Below are positions 11,961 through 18,880 of a stretch of DNA of 22,942 nucleotides, piece by piece. Below the pieces are notes generated by a model. It worked only from the letters and a program-made list of their open reading frames with translations, did no database searches and had not been told where the DNA came from. This DNA comes from a virus, in IMG/VR virus record IMGVR_UViG_3300042350_006161, positions 1 to 22,942 of that record. The stretch is one strand, 5' to 3'. Position 1 is the first letter of the stretch; each line of letters begins with the position of its first letter. A program made the translations under genes and the position numbers.

Positions 11961-12710
11961 GAGGCCGTTGTCCCAGCCGAGACCGCCGCCGGAGCTTTCC
12001 CACTCGGTGACGAGCTCGGTCCATTTGTTGCCGGCATATTTCCCGCGGTAGCCGATGACGAGCCAGTTTTCACCGGCAGGGATCGGCGGCGCAGGCGCGC
12101 CAGGGTCGCTGATTTTGCCGATGCGAGGCAGCGGGACGTCGGACGAATTGAACTGCGTGCGACGCAGCGAATAAAAGGCGGCCTCGTAGCTGGTGATGCC
12201 TTCCAGCTCGATCAGGTTGGCGCATTGATTCGCCAGGCCGCTGTTGGAGAGGAATCGGCGGATCTCATTGCCTTCGCTGTCGATGAGGCCGAACTGGATC
12301 ATGGCGGCGAGCACTCGCTTGTCCGAATCTGAAACGGTGGCGTAGCGAGGATGCCGGATCAGTGACACGGTGCGCAGCTTCACATCCAGCTCCCAGGTCT
12401 CCGAGCTGCCGCCGATGCCGACGGCTCCGGTGAGGTCGCCGGGGTTAACTTGGGTGTTGTCGGTGCCGCCGCTGTAGGTGTATTGCACCTCGGCGAGCTC
12501 GCCGGGGAGGTAGCGGATCTCGATGTTGGACAGCGTCGTGGTGATGTCGTTGACGGTCTTGAACTCGCCGAGCAGGCGCAGATTGCCGCGATCCTGCGCA
12601 TCCTCGCGCTTCATGGTCACCGTCTCGATGTGCGAGATGGTCTCGCGGGAGATCGAGGTCGTGGCTTCAGGCTGGAGGCTGGCGACGGTGCCGCGGTGGG
12701 TGGCGGGCAT
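11952..12710 (-). CDS. Hypothetical late structural protein, 252 aa
   Basis: It begins M-P-A-T-H-R-G-T-V-A-S-L-Q-P-E-A-T-T-S and has beta-strand pairs (S-N-I-E-I-R-Y-L-P-G-E-L-A-E-V-Q-Y-T-Y, T-W-E-L-D-V-K-L-R-T-V-S-L-I). A helical centre follows (S-D-S-D-K-R-V-L-A-A-M-I-Q-F-G). Near the end is W-L-V-I-G-Y-R-G-K-Y-A-G-N-K-W-T-E-L-V-T-E-W-E, typical of tail-tip domains. It is directly downstream of the tape-measure gene, the place of distal tail or baseplate hub proteins. The specific family is not recognised. Confidence 0.6.
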   Translation of the reverse strand: MPATHRGTVASLQPEATTSISRETISHIETVTMKREDAQDRGNLRLLGEFKTVNDITTTLSNIEIRYLPGELAEVQYTYSGGTDNTQVNPGDLTGAVGIGGSSETWELDVKLRTVSLIRHPRYATVSDSDKRVLAAMIQFGLIDSEGNEIRRFLSNSGLANQCANLIELEGITSYEAAFYSLRRTQFNSSDVPLPRIGKISDPGAPAPPIPAGENWLVIGYRGKYAGNKWTELVTEWESSGGGLGWDNGLYS

Positions 12711-12712
12711 TT

Positions 12713-12776
12713 TAGAGTTAGGGGTTAGAAGTTAGAAGTTAGAGGTTATGAGTTAGGGGTGAGAAGTTAGGAGTAT
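12713..12776. repeat. TTAGGG-type heptamer tract, about 64 nt (longest)
   Basis: The plus strand reads AGAGTTAGGGGTTAGAAGTT, AGAAGTTAGAGGTTATGAGT, TAGGGGTGAGAAGTTAGGAG. About nine 7-nt units with G/A variation. The stop codon of the tape-measure gene (12769-12767) is inside it, and the next start (12710) is 3 nt after its end. Confidence 0.9.
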
Positions 12777-13912
12777 TTGGGGATGAGGTTGAGGCGGCGG
12801 ATGGTGGCGTCGATGGACTGGAGGAGGCTGGTTTGTTTGTCGCCGGTTTGGGCGACGCGGCGGAGGGCGGCGGTCTGGCGGGCCATCTCTGAAAGCTGCT
12901 TGCTGCCGTCGGCACGGAGCGGATTGAAGGCGCTGCGGCCGGTGCTGGTGTCCATGTCGCCGCGCAGGCCGCCGAGGGCTCCGGCGAAGGCCTGCGTGCG
13001 GGAGAGGCTTTGTTGAGCGCGTTCTTTGAGGCGGTTCGAGATGGCGTCGATGGTCGGGGCCATCTGAGTCATCGCCGCGCCAAAAAAGCCGGTGACGCGG
13101 CCGAGGAGATTTGGGCCGGTGGGGACGACGGGCTTGCCTGCTTCGCTGCGGGCGATGGCGGCGGTGGAGAGCAGACCGCGCGTTGTATCCGAGATGTTAA
13201 GACCACCAATGCGCGCAAGTTCGCGAGCCAGGTCTATCTGCCGCTGCATTTCATCAGCTTTTTGCTTTTCCCCTGCAATGCGCATCCGGCTGACTTGGAT
13301 CTCTTGAATGGCAACACTTGCAATTTGCGACTCAATGCGCTGGCGAGCTTCTGCAGCGGCAAAAGCCTGCTCTTCGGCTTGTTGCATTCTTTCGCTTAAT
13401 GAGGGACCGCCGAAAACTTGAGCGATAGCATCAGTCAAAGTGCCACCAGCGGCGACTTTGTTCAGATCCATTTGCTTCGATGAACGACGATCCACCACTG
13501 TTTCCAGTGATTGAGCCAAACTCGAAACATCCGCGCCCACAAGATCGCGGTTGAGTTTGGTGAAAAAAGCCGTTTCAGCGGCCTCCGCGTCTGCAAACGC
13601 CTTCTTGGCGTTTTCAGCCATGGTAAAAAACGCGCCACCAATAGCGATGACACCACCCGCAATCGCGCCACCGGCCCCAAACGCGGACAAAAGCTGCGAG
13701 CCCTGCTGAGCGAGCACCCTGGTCACACTTGTGCCCATCTGGAGCTGCACGGCGATGTCCTGCACCTGCATGGAGACACCGCCGAGGCTGCGCATGAGGC
13801 CGCCATTCGCGCGAGTCATCTGCTGCGACGAGCGCGCGACTTTGTCTGGCAGTGTGGCGACGACGGCGTCGAACTGCGTTACATCGGCACCGATTTGGAC
13901 TTGGACGGACAT
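12767..13912 (-). CDS. Tail tape-measure-like protein, short (381 aa)
   Basis: It lies directly downstream of the frameshifted tail chaperone pair, the standard place of the tape measure. The N-terminal 100 residues carry the typical text M-Q-V-Q-D-I-A-V-Q-L-Q-M-G-T-S, L-A-Q-Q-G-S-Q-L-L-S-A-F-G and the hydrophobic G-G-A-I-A-G-G-V-I-A-I-G-G-A-F-F seen in siphovirus tape measures. The remainder is mostly alpha-helix with Gln/Glu/Ala and R-E-L-A-R-I-G-G-L-N-I-S repeats. It is shorter than most siphovirus tape measures (often 600 to over 1000 aa), so the tail may be short or part of the protein may have been lost. Confidence 0.78.
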   Translation of the reverse strand: MSVQVQIGADVTQFDAVVATLPDKVARSSQQMTRANGGLMRSLGGVSMQVQDIAVQLQMGTSVTRVLAQQGSQLLSAFGAGGAIAGGVIAIGGAFFTMAENAKKAFADAEAAETAFFTKLNRDLVGADVSSLAQSLETVVDRRSSKQMDLNKVAAGGTLTDAIAQVFGGPSLSERMQQAEEQAFAAAEARQRIESQIASVAIQEIQVSRMRIAGEKQKADEMQRQIDLARELARIGGLNISDTTRGLLSTAAIARSEAGKPVVPTGPNLLGRVTGFFGAAMTQMAPTIDAISNRLKERAQQSLSRTQAFAGALGGLRGDMDTSTGRSAFNPLRADGSKQLSEMARQTAALRRVAQTGDKQTSLLQSIDATIRRLNLIPKYS

Positions 13913-13938
13913 CTAGTGTGGGAGTGGAGTCAAAGGGG

Positions 13939-13986
13939 AGTGTTAGGAGTTAGGAGTTAAGGGTTAGGGGTGAGGAGTCATGAGTT
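13939..13986. repeat. TTAGGG-type heptamer tract
   Basis: The plus strand reads AGTGTTAGGAGTTAGGAGTT, AAGGGTTAGGGGTGAGGAGT, then CATGAGTT. Six to seven units. It ends at the stop codon of the chaperone fusion (TAA, 13989-13987) and precedes the tape-measure start by about 25 nt. Confidence 0.9.
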
Positions 13987-14525
13987 TTACAGGTAGGCGT
14001 CGAGATCGGAGAGGACGGCATTTGCTTTTGCTTTGAGATCGGAGAGGTTGACCTGGGGGCGATTCGTGAAGTAGCATTTGACGCCGTTGCGGCGGAGGTC
14101 GGCGTGGATGAAGCGGAGGAGGCGCAGGAAGGGCCATGACCACGAGACCACGTCGGGGTCATGCCCGCAGCGAACAGCGGCCCATGTGAGCGACTCGAGC
14201 CAGGGAGGATCGTCCGAGTCGTCTAGGTCAAAGGGACGTCGCCGGAGTCAGTGGTGACGAAGGCGGCGTTGACGGCGGTCAGCGATTCATTGATCACGGT
14301 GAAGACGGGGGCGAGGTCGGAAGGGGAGACGTGCCACAAGTCCACCTTGGCCTGCTTTGCGAGATCCTCGGGTGTGATGGCGGTGACGACGTCCAGCGAG
14401 GCCGAATGAACGATGCGCCACATGACGGCCGCGTGGAAGCGGTCGCGCTGGTCGTTGCTGACGAGTAGAGTAAAGAAGTTGGACCGTTGGAGGAGGTCGT
14501 AGGAAGCGGCGGAGAGGGGGCGCAT
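13987..14525 (-). CDS. Tail assembly chaperone fusion made by -1 frameshift (gpG-T type), about 179 aa
   Basis: The 0-frame protein (100 aa, from 14525) is extended by a -1 slip at CCCTTTG (14235-14229). Past the slip the frame encodes D-L-D-D-S-D-D-P-P-W-L-E-S-L-T-W-A-A, a helical block with F-L-R-L-L-R-F-I-H-A-D-L-R-R-N, and ends S-D-L-D-A-Y-L at the TAA 13989-13987. This -1 frame contains no usable start downstream of its own upstream stop, so it makes sense only as a fusion. Lambda gpG/gpGT and most siphoviruses use the same design just upstream of the tape measure, to coat the tape-measure protein during tail assembly. Confidence 0.8.
14223..14525 (-). CDS. Tail assembly chaperone, gpG-like, 100 aa
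   Basis: This is the unshifted product. It begins M-R-P-L-S-A-A-S-Y-D-L-L-Q-R-S-N-F-F-T-L-L and is mostly helical (A-A-V-M-W-R-I-V-H-S-A, P-S-D-L-A-P-V-F-T-V-I-N-E-S-L). It ends S-G-D-V-P-L-T at TAG 14225-14223, two codons after the slippery heptamer. Chaperones of this class share little sequence. The identification comes from size, helical character, the frameshift site and the next gene being tape-measure-like. ATG 14525 follows a C-rich leader (TTCACGCCCCCC) without Shine-Dalgarno. Confidence 0.72.
   Translation of the reverse strand: MRPLSAASYDLLQRSNFFTLLVSNDQRDRFHAAVMWRIVHSASLDVVTAITPEDLAKQAKVDLWHVSPSDLAPVFTVINESLTAVNAAFVTTDSGDVPLT
14229..14235 (-). other. Programmed -1 frameshift site CCCTTTG
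   Basis: Read on the minus strand in the gpG frame the codons are GTC-CCT-TTG-ACC-TAG. The heptamer C-CCT-TTG fits X-XXY-YYZ exactly, allowing both tRNAs to re-pair as CCC and TTT. The zero-frame stop is two codons later, and the -1 frame stays open for about 80 codons with tail-chaperone-like content. Downstream stimulatory structure was not evaluated. Confidence 0.8.
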
Positions 14526-14533
14526 GGGGGGCG

Positions 14534-14566
14534 TGAAGGGTTAAGGGTTAGGAGTGATGAGTTAGA
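14534..14566. repeat. TTAGGG-type heptamer tract
   Basis: The plus strand reads TGAAGGGTTAAGGGTTAGGA, then GTGATGAGTTAGA. Four units. The stop codon of the upstream 88-aa gene (TAA, 14564-14562) lies in it, and the chaperone start (14525) follows within 10 nt. Confidence 0.85.
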
Positions 14567-14828
14567 TGTGGTATTCGATCATGCTGGCGGCGTGCGGGAG
14601 CATGGCGTGCTGGTGGAAATGATTGAGGTAGGAGGCGAGGCGGGCGGCGGCGGGGCGGGTGAGGATGAGGTCGCGGGTGCGGGTGTCGCGTGGCCACAGG
14701 ATGACGACGGGGGAGCCGTGGGCGTGGCTGAGTTGCCATTCATGCTCGCGGCAGTCGTAGAAATCTATACCGGTCGAGTGATCACCGGCATGAACGACGG
14801 TGAGGTGAGGGTGGAGAGGGGTGTTCAA
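14562..14828 (-). CDS. Hypothetical late protein, 88 aa
   Basis: This His-rich small protein contains T-V-V-H-A-G-D-H-S-T-G-I-D-F-Y-D-C-R-E-H-E-W, then P-V-V-I-L-W-P-R-D-T-R-T-R-D-L-I-L, and ends A-S-M-I-E-Y-H-I. Codon use resembles its neighbours. The only upstream start is TTG at 14828, at the inner edge of an inverted-repeat element (14827-14893), so the true start is uncertain. It lies between the glycosyltransferase cassette and the tail chaperone, where neck or tail-completion proteins are often found. No family is recognised. Confidence 0.5.
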   Translation of the reverse strand: MNTPLHPHLTVVHAGDHSTGIDFYDCREHEWQLSHAHGSPVVILWPRDTRTRDLILTRPAAARLASYLNHFHQHAMLPHAASMIEYHI

Positions 14829-14893
14829 TGACGAAATCAGAATGCGGAATGCGGAATGCGGAGTGCGGGATTGGCCATTTGGGTTTCGTCATT
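14827..14893. repeat. GAATGCGG repeat block flanked by a perfect 10-bp inverted repeat
   Basis: AATGACGAAA (14827-14836) and TTTCGTCATT (14884-14893) are exact inverted copies. Between them is AGAATGCGGAATGCGGAATG followed by CGGAGTGCGGGATT: four tandem 7-8 nt units. The whole is 67 bp, lies in an intercistronic gap, and looks like a miniature transposable or REP-like unit. The origin is inferred. Confidence 0.75.
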
Positions 14894-14898
14894 TCACT

Positions 14899-15135
14899 TC
14901 ACCGTAACGCGTTCACGAAGGCGGTGTGATGCCGGCGGATCTCGGCGCGGGCGGCGGCGGCTCCGGCGTGCCAGATCGCGGAAGCGAGGCAGACGTCGGT
15001 GTCGTGGTCGGGGATGCTGACGGTGATGTCAGGAAAGTCCTTTAGCGTGAACTGTTGGAATCCGCGCAGGTCGGCGTCTTCGCCGAGGGACTCGAAGCCG
15101 AGGGCGTCGAGGAGTTCTTTGGTGGTTTCGTTCAT
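14899..15135 (-). CDS. Hypothetical late protein, 78 aa
   Basis: The start ATG 15135 has a C-rich leader (GCGGTTCGGCCCC). The sequence begins M-N-E-T-T-K-E-L-L-D-A-L-G-F-E-S-L-G-E-D-A. It has a short beta segment (T-L-K-D-F-P-D-I-T-V-S-I-P-D-H-D-T) and ends with an Ala-rich helix containing A-R-A-E-I-R-R-H-H. It is the first gene after the strong terminator at 15183-15223, so its transcription must come from read-through or a promoter inside the repeat tract. The function is unknown. Confidence 0.55.
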   Translation of the reverse strand: MNETTKELLDALGFESLGEDADLRGFQQFTLKDFPDITVSIPDHDTDVCLASAIWHAGAAAARAEIRRHHTAFVNALR

Positions 15136-15150
15136 GGGGCCGAACCGCTT

Positions 15151-15184
15151 GAGTTAAGGGTTAGGGGTGATGGGTTATGAGTTT
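15151..15184. repeat. TTAGGG-type heptamer tract between terminator and gene
   Basis: The plus strand reads GAGTTAAGGGTTAGGGGTGA, then TGGGTTATGAGTTT. About five units. It fills the whole space between the terminator (on its upstream side for minus-strand transcription) and the leader of the gene starting at 15135. Confidence 0.85.
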
Positions 15185-15223
15185 AAAACCCGGCGCGGCC
15201 CCAACCAAAAGACCGCGCCGGGT
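15183..15223 (-). terminator. Intrinsic terminator after the glycosyltransferase genes
   Basis: A perfect 11-bp stem, ACCCGGCGCGG (15188-15198) with CCGCGCCGGGT (15213-15223), has a 14-nt loop. On the minus strand it is followed by TTTTAAAC. It closes the glycosyltransferase cassette. Confidence 0.85.
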
Positions 15224-15261
15224 GAACCACGCAGCAAGGGCATGCGCTGCGCTTGTGCGGT

Positions 15262-15867
15262 TCAAAGTGTCAAAGGCTCCGGCGCGAGCGTGTGCTGCGC
15301 GTCGTGCCGGTAAGTGTGGAGTATGCGGGGGATGTGGTGACCGCGCTGCGCGTGCAGCCGCGCCTGGGCGACCCATGTGAAATCCTCGCCGTAGTTGCTG
15401 TCGAGGAACTGGCAGTGCCTCACCTTGCTGCGGCGCCAGGCGCAGACGTGCCACGCGCCGCGGGTGATGCGTTGATCATCGGGCCCGTCGAGGATGAGCT
15501 TTTCGTCCTTGGCACCGGCTTGGAAGACGACGGTGAAGGGTTTGCCGTTGTAGATGGCAGCTTGCTCGAAGGTGATCACATCGGCCTCCGGTGCGGTGAG
15601 AATGGCGGTGACGAGACTGCCAACGTAATCGGCGGACACATCGTCGTCATCGTCCACGAAGGCAATGAACTCGCCGCGGGCGGCATCAAGAAGGGACTGG
15701 CGCTTGAGGCCGATGGAGCGCGCGCGATTGTCTAGCAGCACAAGGTGCTCGACGGCACCGGGCAGATTCAGCTCGGCGATCTGCGCCTCGATCTTTTCCC
15801 GCAGCGCGTTCGTTTGCGCGGCACGGCTCCAGACGGAGGGTGTGAGGATGGAGAGGTGGGGGGGCAC
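15262..15867 (-). CDS. GT2-family glycosyltransferase (GT-A fold), 201 aa
   Basis: Residues 4-11 (H-L-S-I-L-T-P-S) are the first nucleotide-sugar strand. S-I-G-L-K-R-Q-S-L-L-D-A-A-R-G-E-F-I-A-F-V leads into D72-D-D-D-D76, a DxD-type metal and nucleotide-sugar site. Further on G-E-D-F-T-W is the usual E-D acid/base motif. It is short for GT2, so it may be a stand-alone catalytic domain. The start is GTG at 15867, embedded in C-rich sequence. Together with the two-domain enzyme upstream it probably modifies virion proteins or host glycans; the target is unknown. Confidence 0.82.
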   Translation of the reverse strand: MPPHLSILTPSVWSRAAQTNALREKIEAQIAELNLPGAVEHLVLLDNRARSIGLKRQSLLDAARGEFIAFVDDDDDVSADYVGSLVTAILTAPEADVITFEQAAIYNGKPFTVVFQAGAKDEKLILDGPDDQRITRGAWHVCAWRRSKVRHCQFLDSNYGEDFTWVAQARLHAQRGHHIPRILHTYRHDAQHTLAPEPLTL

Positions 15868-15911
15868 GGGTTAAGAGTTAAGGGTTAGGGGTTAGGGGTT
15901 ATGAGTTAGGG
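15868..15911. repeat. TTAGGG-type heptamer tract between two glycosyltransferase genes
   Basis: The plus strand reads GGGTTAAGAGTTAAGGGTTA, GGGGTTAGGGGTTATGAGTT, then AGGG. Six regular units. The last codons of the upstream enzyme (P-P-N-S-stop) are encoded inside the tract. Confidence 0.9.
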
Positions 15912-17599
15912 GGCACGGTGCGGACTTTTTGGCCGGTGAGGTGCTCGTAGATGGCGGCTCCTTCGGCGTAGCGTTCGGGGGAGTTGTGGGCGGCATAGAT
16001 TTCGTCCCAGCCTTGGCCGTTGTTGAAGAAGGGGTGGTGGTGCTGGATGACGATGTGATTTGCCTGGATGACGACGTCGTCGCGATGGGCGAGCCAGGAG
16101 TGGTAGTCGTCGCTGAAGACGCTCTTGAACTTGGGATGCAGGAAGAAACCTTGCTCCTTGTATCGCAGCCGGTTCATCACGGCGATGCAGAGGAGGTCGT
16201 CGGTGCGGTGGCCGTCGCTGACTTTGAGAACGGCGGGTTGAAGGGTGAGGTATTCGCCGAAGGCCTGTTCGATCATCACGTCCCAGCCCATGGGCGGCTC
16301 GAAGTCGTCGTTGATCTGCACGAGGATCTCGCCACACGACGCGGCGGCGGCGAGATTCCAGGCACCGACGCTGGCCCCCTGCCCCGTCTGGATGACGTGA
16401 CGGTAAACGGTGAGCGGGATGCTGGGCTCGTCGTCGAAGTCGATGGCAAAGATGTGCTCGACGCGGTCAGGATGCGTGGCGCGGTTCAGCCACTGGCGGC
16501 GCGCATCGGCGGCCTGTTTCGGACGACCTCGGGTGGCGTGCAGCAGCGTGATGACGGGATGCGATTGCGCTTTGAGATGGTTGATCTCGCGCACGTCGGC
16601 CTCCTTGAATCGCAGATTGGCACGCAGGGCCATGCCGTGGAGCTGGACGCCGAGATAACCGTAGTATTTGCCGCGGCGATTCCAGATGTATTCAGGCGGC
16701 TCGCTGAGGCCGAGCATGGCCTCGGCATACGAAAGCGCGGCGCGTGGATTGCCAAGGCGCAGCTTGCAGTTCACCATCTCGCCAAAGGCCTCGCGGCGAT
16801 ACGGCACGGCGTTGAGTGCCTGAAGCAAATACTGCTCCTGCGCGCGCGGATTCGTGCTGACCTGCGCGATGTTGATCATGAGCTCGTAGGCTTCGTCCGG
16901 GCCGATGTCGGGATGCTTGAGTGCTTGCTGGGCAATCTTCACGCCTTCTTCAATGCGTCCGACGTAGCGCATCGACTGCCAGAGGTGGAAGAGATGCGAG
17001 AGTGTGCGTTCCGACTCGGGGATGCTCTCCAGAATGCGCAGGTTGCGCTCGTTGTTCGGCGTGCGGTCGTTGTGCGTGGCGTGATGCCACTCGGGCGACT
17101 CCTGCACGATGACGCGCGGCGAATCCATGCTCACCTTGAAGCTCTCATGGATCGGCGAGACCCAGACACCGCAGCCACGGCGCAGAATGCGCTCACGCAG
17201 CACGCAAAGCTGATCTTCCGGCACGACATAGGGCAATGTGACGACATCCGGCCGCTCGGCGGCGATGCGTTTGCGCAGGGCCTGCCATTCATCCAGCGTG
17301 CCGCCATAGACGTCGTCCGTGTCTGCCCAGGCGATGTAATCGCCGGTGGCGAGCTTGAAGGCGAGATTGCGAGCGGCGGCGAAATCATCGACGTGGGACC
17401 ATTCGGCATGCTCGGGCTTGTTGCAATACTCGGCGGTGATGCAGCCGCGTTCGCGGGCGATGTCGAGGCTGGCATCGGGGGATTGATTCCCGATGGCGCG
17501 CACGACGACGATCTCGTCGAAGAGCGAGCCGAAGGAGTCGAGGAAGCGCGGCATCCAGTGCGCGACGTTTCCGGCGATGATGGCGAGGCTGATTTTCAT
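15899..17599 (-). CDS. Two-domain glycosyltransferase with TPR-like linker, 566 aa
   Basis: The N-terminal domain (residues 1-160) is GT2: I-S-L-A-I-I-A-G-N-V-A, F-D-E-I-V-V-V, then R-N-L-A-F-K-L-A-T-G-D-Y-I-A-W-A-D-T-D-D with D93-T-D95-D. Residues about 200-300 are helical with TPR-like spacing (R-I-E-E-G-V-K-I-A-Q-Q-A-L). The C-terminal domain (345-540) is a second GT: P-V-I-T-L-L-H-A-T-R-G-R-P, A-S-V-G-A-W-N-L-A-A-A-A and I-N-D431-D432-F-E-P-P. A closing D-D-Y-H-S-W...H-H-H-P-F-F segment is visible. Such bifunctional enzymes build short glycans. ATG 17599 overlaps the previous stop (ATGA). Late-gene placement suggests capsid or tail glycosylation. Confidence 0.85.
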   Translation of the reverse strand: MKISLAIIAGNVAHWMPRFLDSFGSLFDEIVVVRAIGNQSPDASLDIARERGCITAEYCNKPEHAEWSHVDDFAAARNLAFKLATGDYIAWADTDDVYGGTLDEWQALRKRIAAERPDVVTLPYVVPEDQLCVLRERILRRGCGVWVSPIHESFKVSMDSPRVIVQESPEWHHATHNDRTPNNERNLRILESIPESERTLSHLFHLWQSMRYVGRIEEGVKIAQQALKHPDIGPDEAYELMINIAQVSTNPRAQEQYLLQALNAVPYRREAFGEMVNCKLRLGNPRAALSYAEAMLGLSEPPEYIWNRRGKYYGYLGVQLHGMALRANLRFKEADVREINHLKAQSHPVITLLHATRGRPKQAADARRQWLNRATHPDRVEHIFAIDFDDEPSIPLTVYRHVIQTGQGASVGAWNLAAAASCGEILVQINDDFEPPMGWDVMIEQAFGEYLTLQPAVLKVSDGHRTDDLLCIAVMNRLRYKEQGFFLHPKFKSVFSDDYHSWLAHRDDVVIQANHIVIQHHHPFFNNGQGWDEIYAAHNSPERYAEGAAIYEHLTGQKVRTVPPNS

Positions 17600-17868
17600 G
17601 GGCGCTGCAAAATGACGGTGATGCTTTCTTGGGTGATCCGAACTTCCATTTTCACGCCATTATCCGAGGCGATTGAAAACCACTTTTCAGGGACAGGAAT
17701 ATCCCACTGCATTTGAACTGGGATACAGCGCGGTTTACCACCTTCTACCGTGCGCAGGCCTTTTGCCTCCAGGGTGATCGCCCGTTCAAAGGCATTCAGT
17801 ATTTGCTCAACTCCGCGCTCTGATAGATCGCGGGTGCTGGTGATGACGTTGGTGATAGGTTGGCTCAT
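17596..17868 (-). CDS. Hypothetical protein, 90 aa, leading the glycosyltransferase cassette
   Basis: It begins M-S-Q-P-I-T-N-V-I-T-S-T-R-D-L-S-E-R-G and has a helix R-G-V-E-Q-I-L-N-A-F-E-R-A-I-T-L-E-A-K-G. It ends with beta-strands including K-M-E-V-R-I-T-Q-E-S-I-T-V-I-L-Q. Its stop overlaps the glycosyltransferase start (ATGA). The start codon is only about ten nt after the T-run of the capsid terminator and has no Shine-Dalgarno, so expression depends on terminator read-through or a near-leaderless transcript. No family is recognised. Confidence 0.6.
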   Translation of the reverse strand: MSQPITNVITSTRDLSERGVEQILNAFERAITLEAKGLRTVEGGKPRCIPVQMQWDIPVPEKWFSIASDNGVKMEVRITQESITVILQRP

Positions 17869-17876
17869 AAGACAAT

Positions 17877-17912
17877 AAAAAACCCGCGCTGGCTGGTGCT
17901 GCCAAACGCGGG
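17877..17912 (-). terminator. Intrinsic terminator after the major capsid gene
   Basis: On the minus strand CCCGCG (17912-17907) pairs with CGCGGG (17888-17883). Inner TGGC/GCCA pairing extends the stem, and a T6 run follows. It would reduce transcription of the glycosyltransferase genes relative to capsid. Confidence 0.8.
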
Positions 17913-17981
17913 CGGGACGAGTCCCAGAGTGAAACCGCAGGCTGCGAGCACCATTCGCAGCCTGCGGGATGAGTGCGCCGA
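17913..17981. other. Spacer between capsid gene and its terminator
   Basis: This 69-bp spacer has only imperfect inverted symmetry (GCAGGCTGCGAGC...GCAGCCTGCGGG near 17937-17969), which could form an additional hairpin in the 3' untranslated part of the capsid message. No gene is visible. Confidence 0.35.
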
Positions 17982-18878
17982 TCAGGTGGTCGGCGTGGTG
18001 AAGAGCTTCACCGCACCGGTGACGGCGGCGGAGTAGCCGAAGAGCACGTGGGTGTTGATGAACCACTTGCCCGCGCTGCGGTTCCAGTGACGGGTGTAGA
18101 GCATGGAGATGCCGCTGTCGGCATCGACGAACTGCTCGAACGACGCGTATTCCTCGGCAGGCAGGTAGTTGCCGAGATTGCGCATCGCCACGGCGACGCC
18201 TTCCTTGCCCGCGCAGAAGCCGATCAGCGAGATGCTGTTCGTCGGCAGCACGTCGCTGGCGTAGATGTCGAAGCCGAGCAGGTGGCCGAGCTGGCCTTCC
18301 TTGATCGCCATCGCATCGCCGCGATTGAGCGCAAGCGTGATCTTGTCGTCGCCGAGGAGGGCGGCCTCGACGTCGGTGTTGATCACCATGGCTTTGGTGC
18401 CACGCACACCGGCCTGCAGCATCTTCTGACGCGCGGTGACGAGCTGCGCACGAGCGTAATTCGCGGAGGCGGTGGTGAGGATGGCGTTGCCGAAGTTCGT
18501 CGTGGTGAGCACGCTGAAGACGTCTTGAAGCAGCTTGTTCGCCGTGGCATTGGCGAGCTGCTGCGCGAAGCCTTCGAGGCGGCGGGCATTGGACGAGTCC
18601 GCGATCTGCTGCGGTGTGAGATCGACCGGGGTGATGTAGCGTTTGTCCATCGTGACCGTGATGGCCGAGATGGTGCCGCCGGTGCCTTCATAGGCGGACG
18701 CGCCCTGCACAAAGGACGTGCTGGTCACGTTGCCAAAAAGCGGGACGACCACGGCGGAGCCGGGGGCGACCACTTCGGAGGAGATGTCGGTGCTGAAGAC
18801 GTTCAGCGGGAGGAGGATGTCGGTCAGTTGATCGAAGATCGTTTGACCGAAGAGGGTGTCATTGAAAAGAGTAGCCAT
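17982..18878 (-). CDS. Major capsid protein, HK97 fold, 298 aa
   Basis: The sequence has the pattern of P22-coat/HK97-like shells: L-P-L-N-V-F-S-T-D-I-S-S-E-V-V-A-P-G-S-A-V-V-V-P-L, a long middle helix D-S-S-N-A-R-R-L-E-G-F-A-Q-Q-L-A-N and A-M-V-I-N-T-D-V-E-A-A-L-L. L-G-F-D-I-Y-A-S-D-V-L-P follows, with G-F-C-A-G-K-E-G-V-A-V-A-M as the late beta region. Order protease-scaffold then capsid matches lambda. No N-terminal scaffold segment is visible, consistent with the separate scaffold domain upstream. ATG 18878 has a C-rich leader. It is followed by a terminator. Confidence 0.87.
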   Translation of the reverse strand: MATLFNDTLFGQTIFDQLTDILLPLNVFSTDISSEVVAPGSAVVVPLFGNVTSTSFVQGASAYEGTGGTISAITVTMDKRYITPVDLTPQQIADSSNARRLEGFAQQLANATANKLLQDVFSVLTTTNFGNAILTTASANYARAQLVTARQKMLQAGVRGTKAMVINTDVEAALLGDDKITLALNRGDAMAIKEGQLGHLLGFDIYASDVLPTNSISLIGFCAGKEGVAVAMRNLGNYLPAEEYASFEQFVDADSGISMLYTRHWNRSAGKWFINTHVLFGYSAAVTGAVKLFTTPTT

Positions 18879-18880
18879 GG

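Noticed and set aside
12713-12776. CRISPR array or telomere in the TTAGGG-like tracts
   Set aside because: The units are only 7 nt with no spacers and many variants. The tracts are internal, between genes and scattered, so neither a CRISPR array nor a replicon end fits.
13950-14162. Separate 70-aa minus-strand gene between chaperone and tape measure
   Set aside because: Ser/Thr/Pro-rich shadow. The -1 frame through the same DNA has chaperone-like content and connects to the slippery heptamer.
15929-17716. Very long plus-strand frame opposite the two-domain glycosyltransferase
   Set aside because: It is an antisense shadow of a well-supported GT gene in GC-rich DNA, has no recognisable domain, and lacks a fitting operon context.
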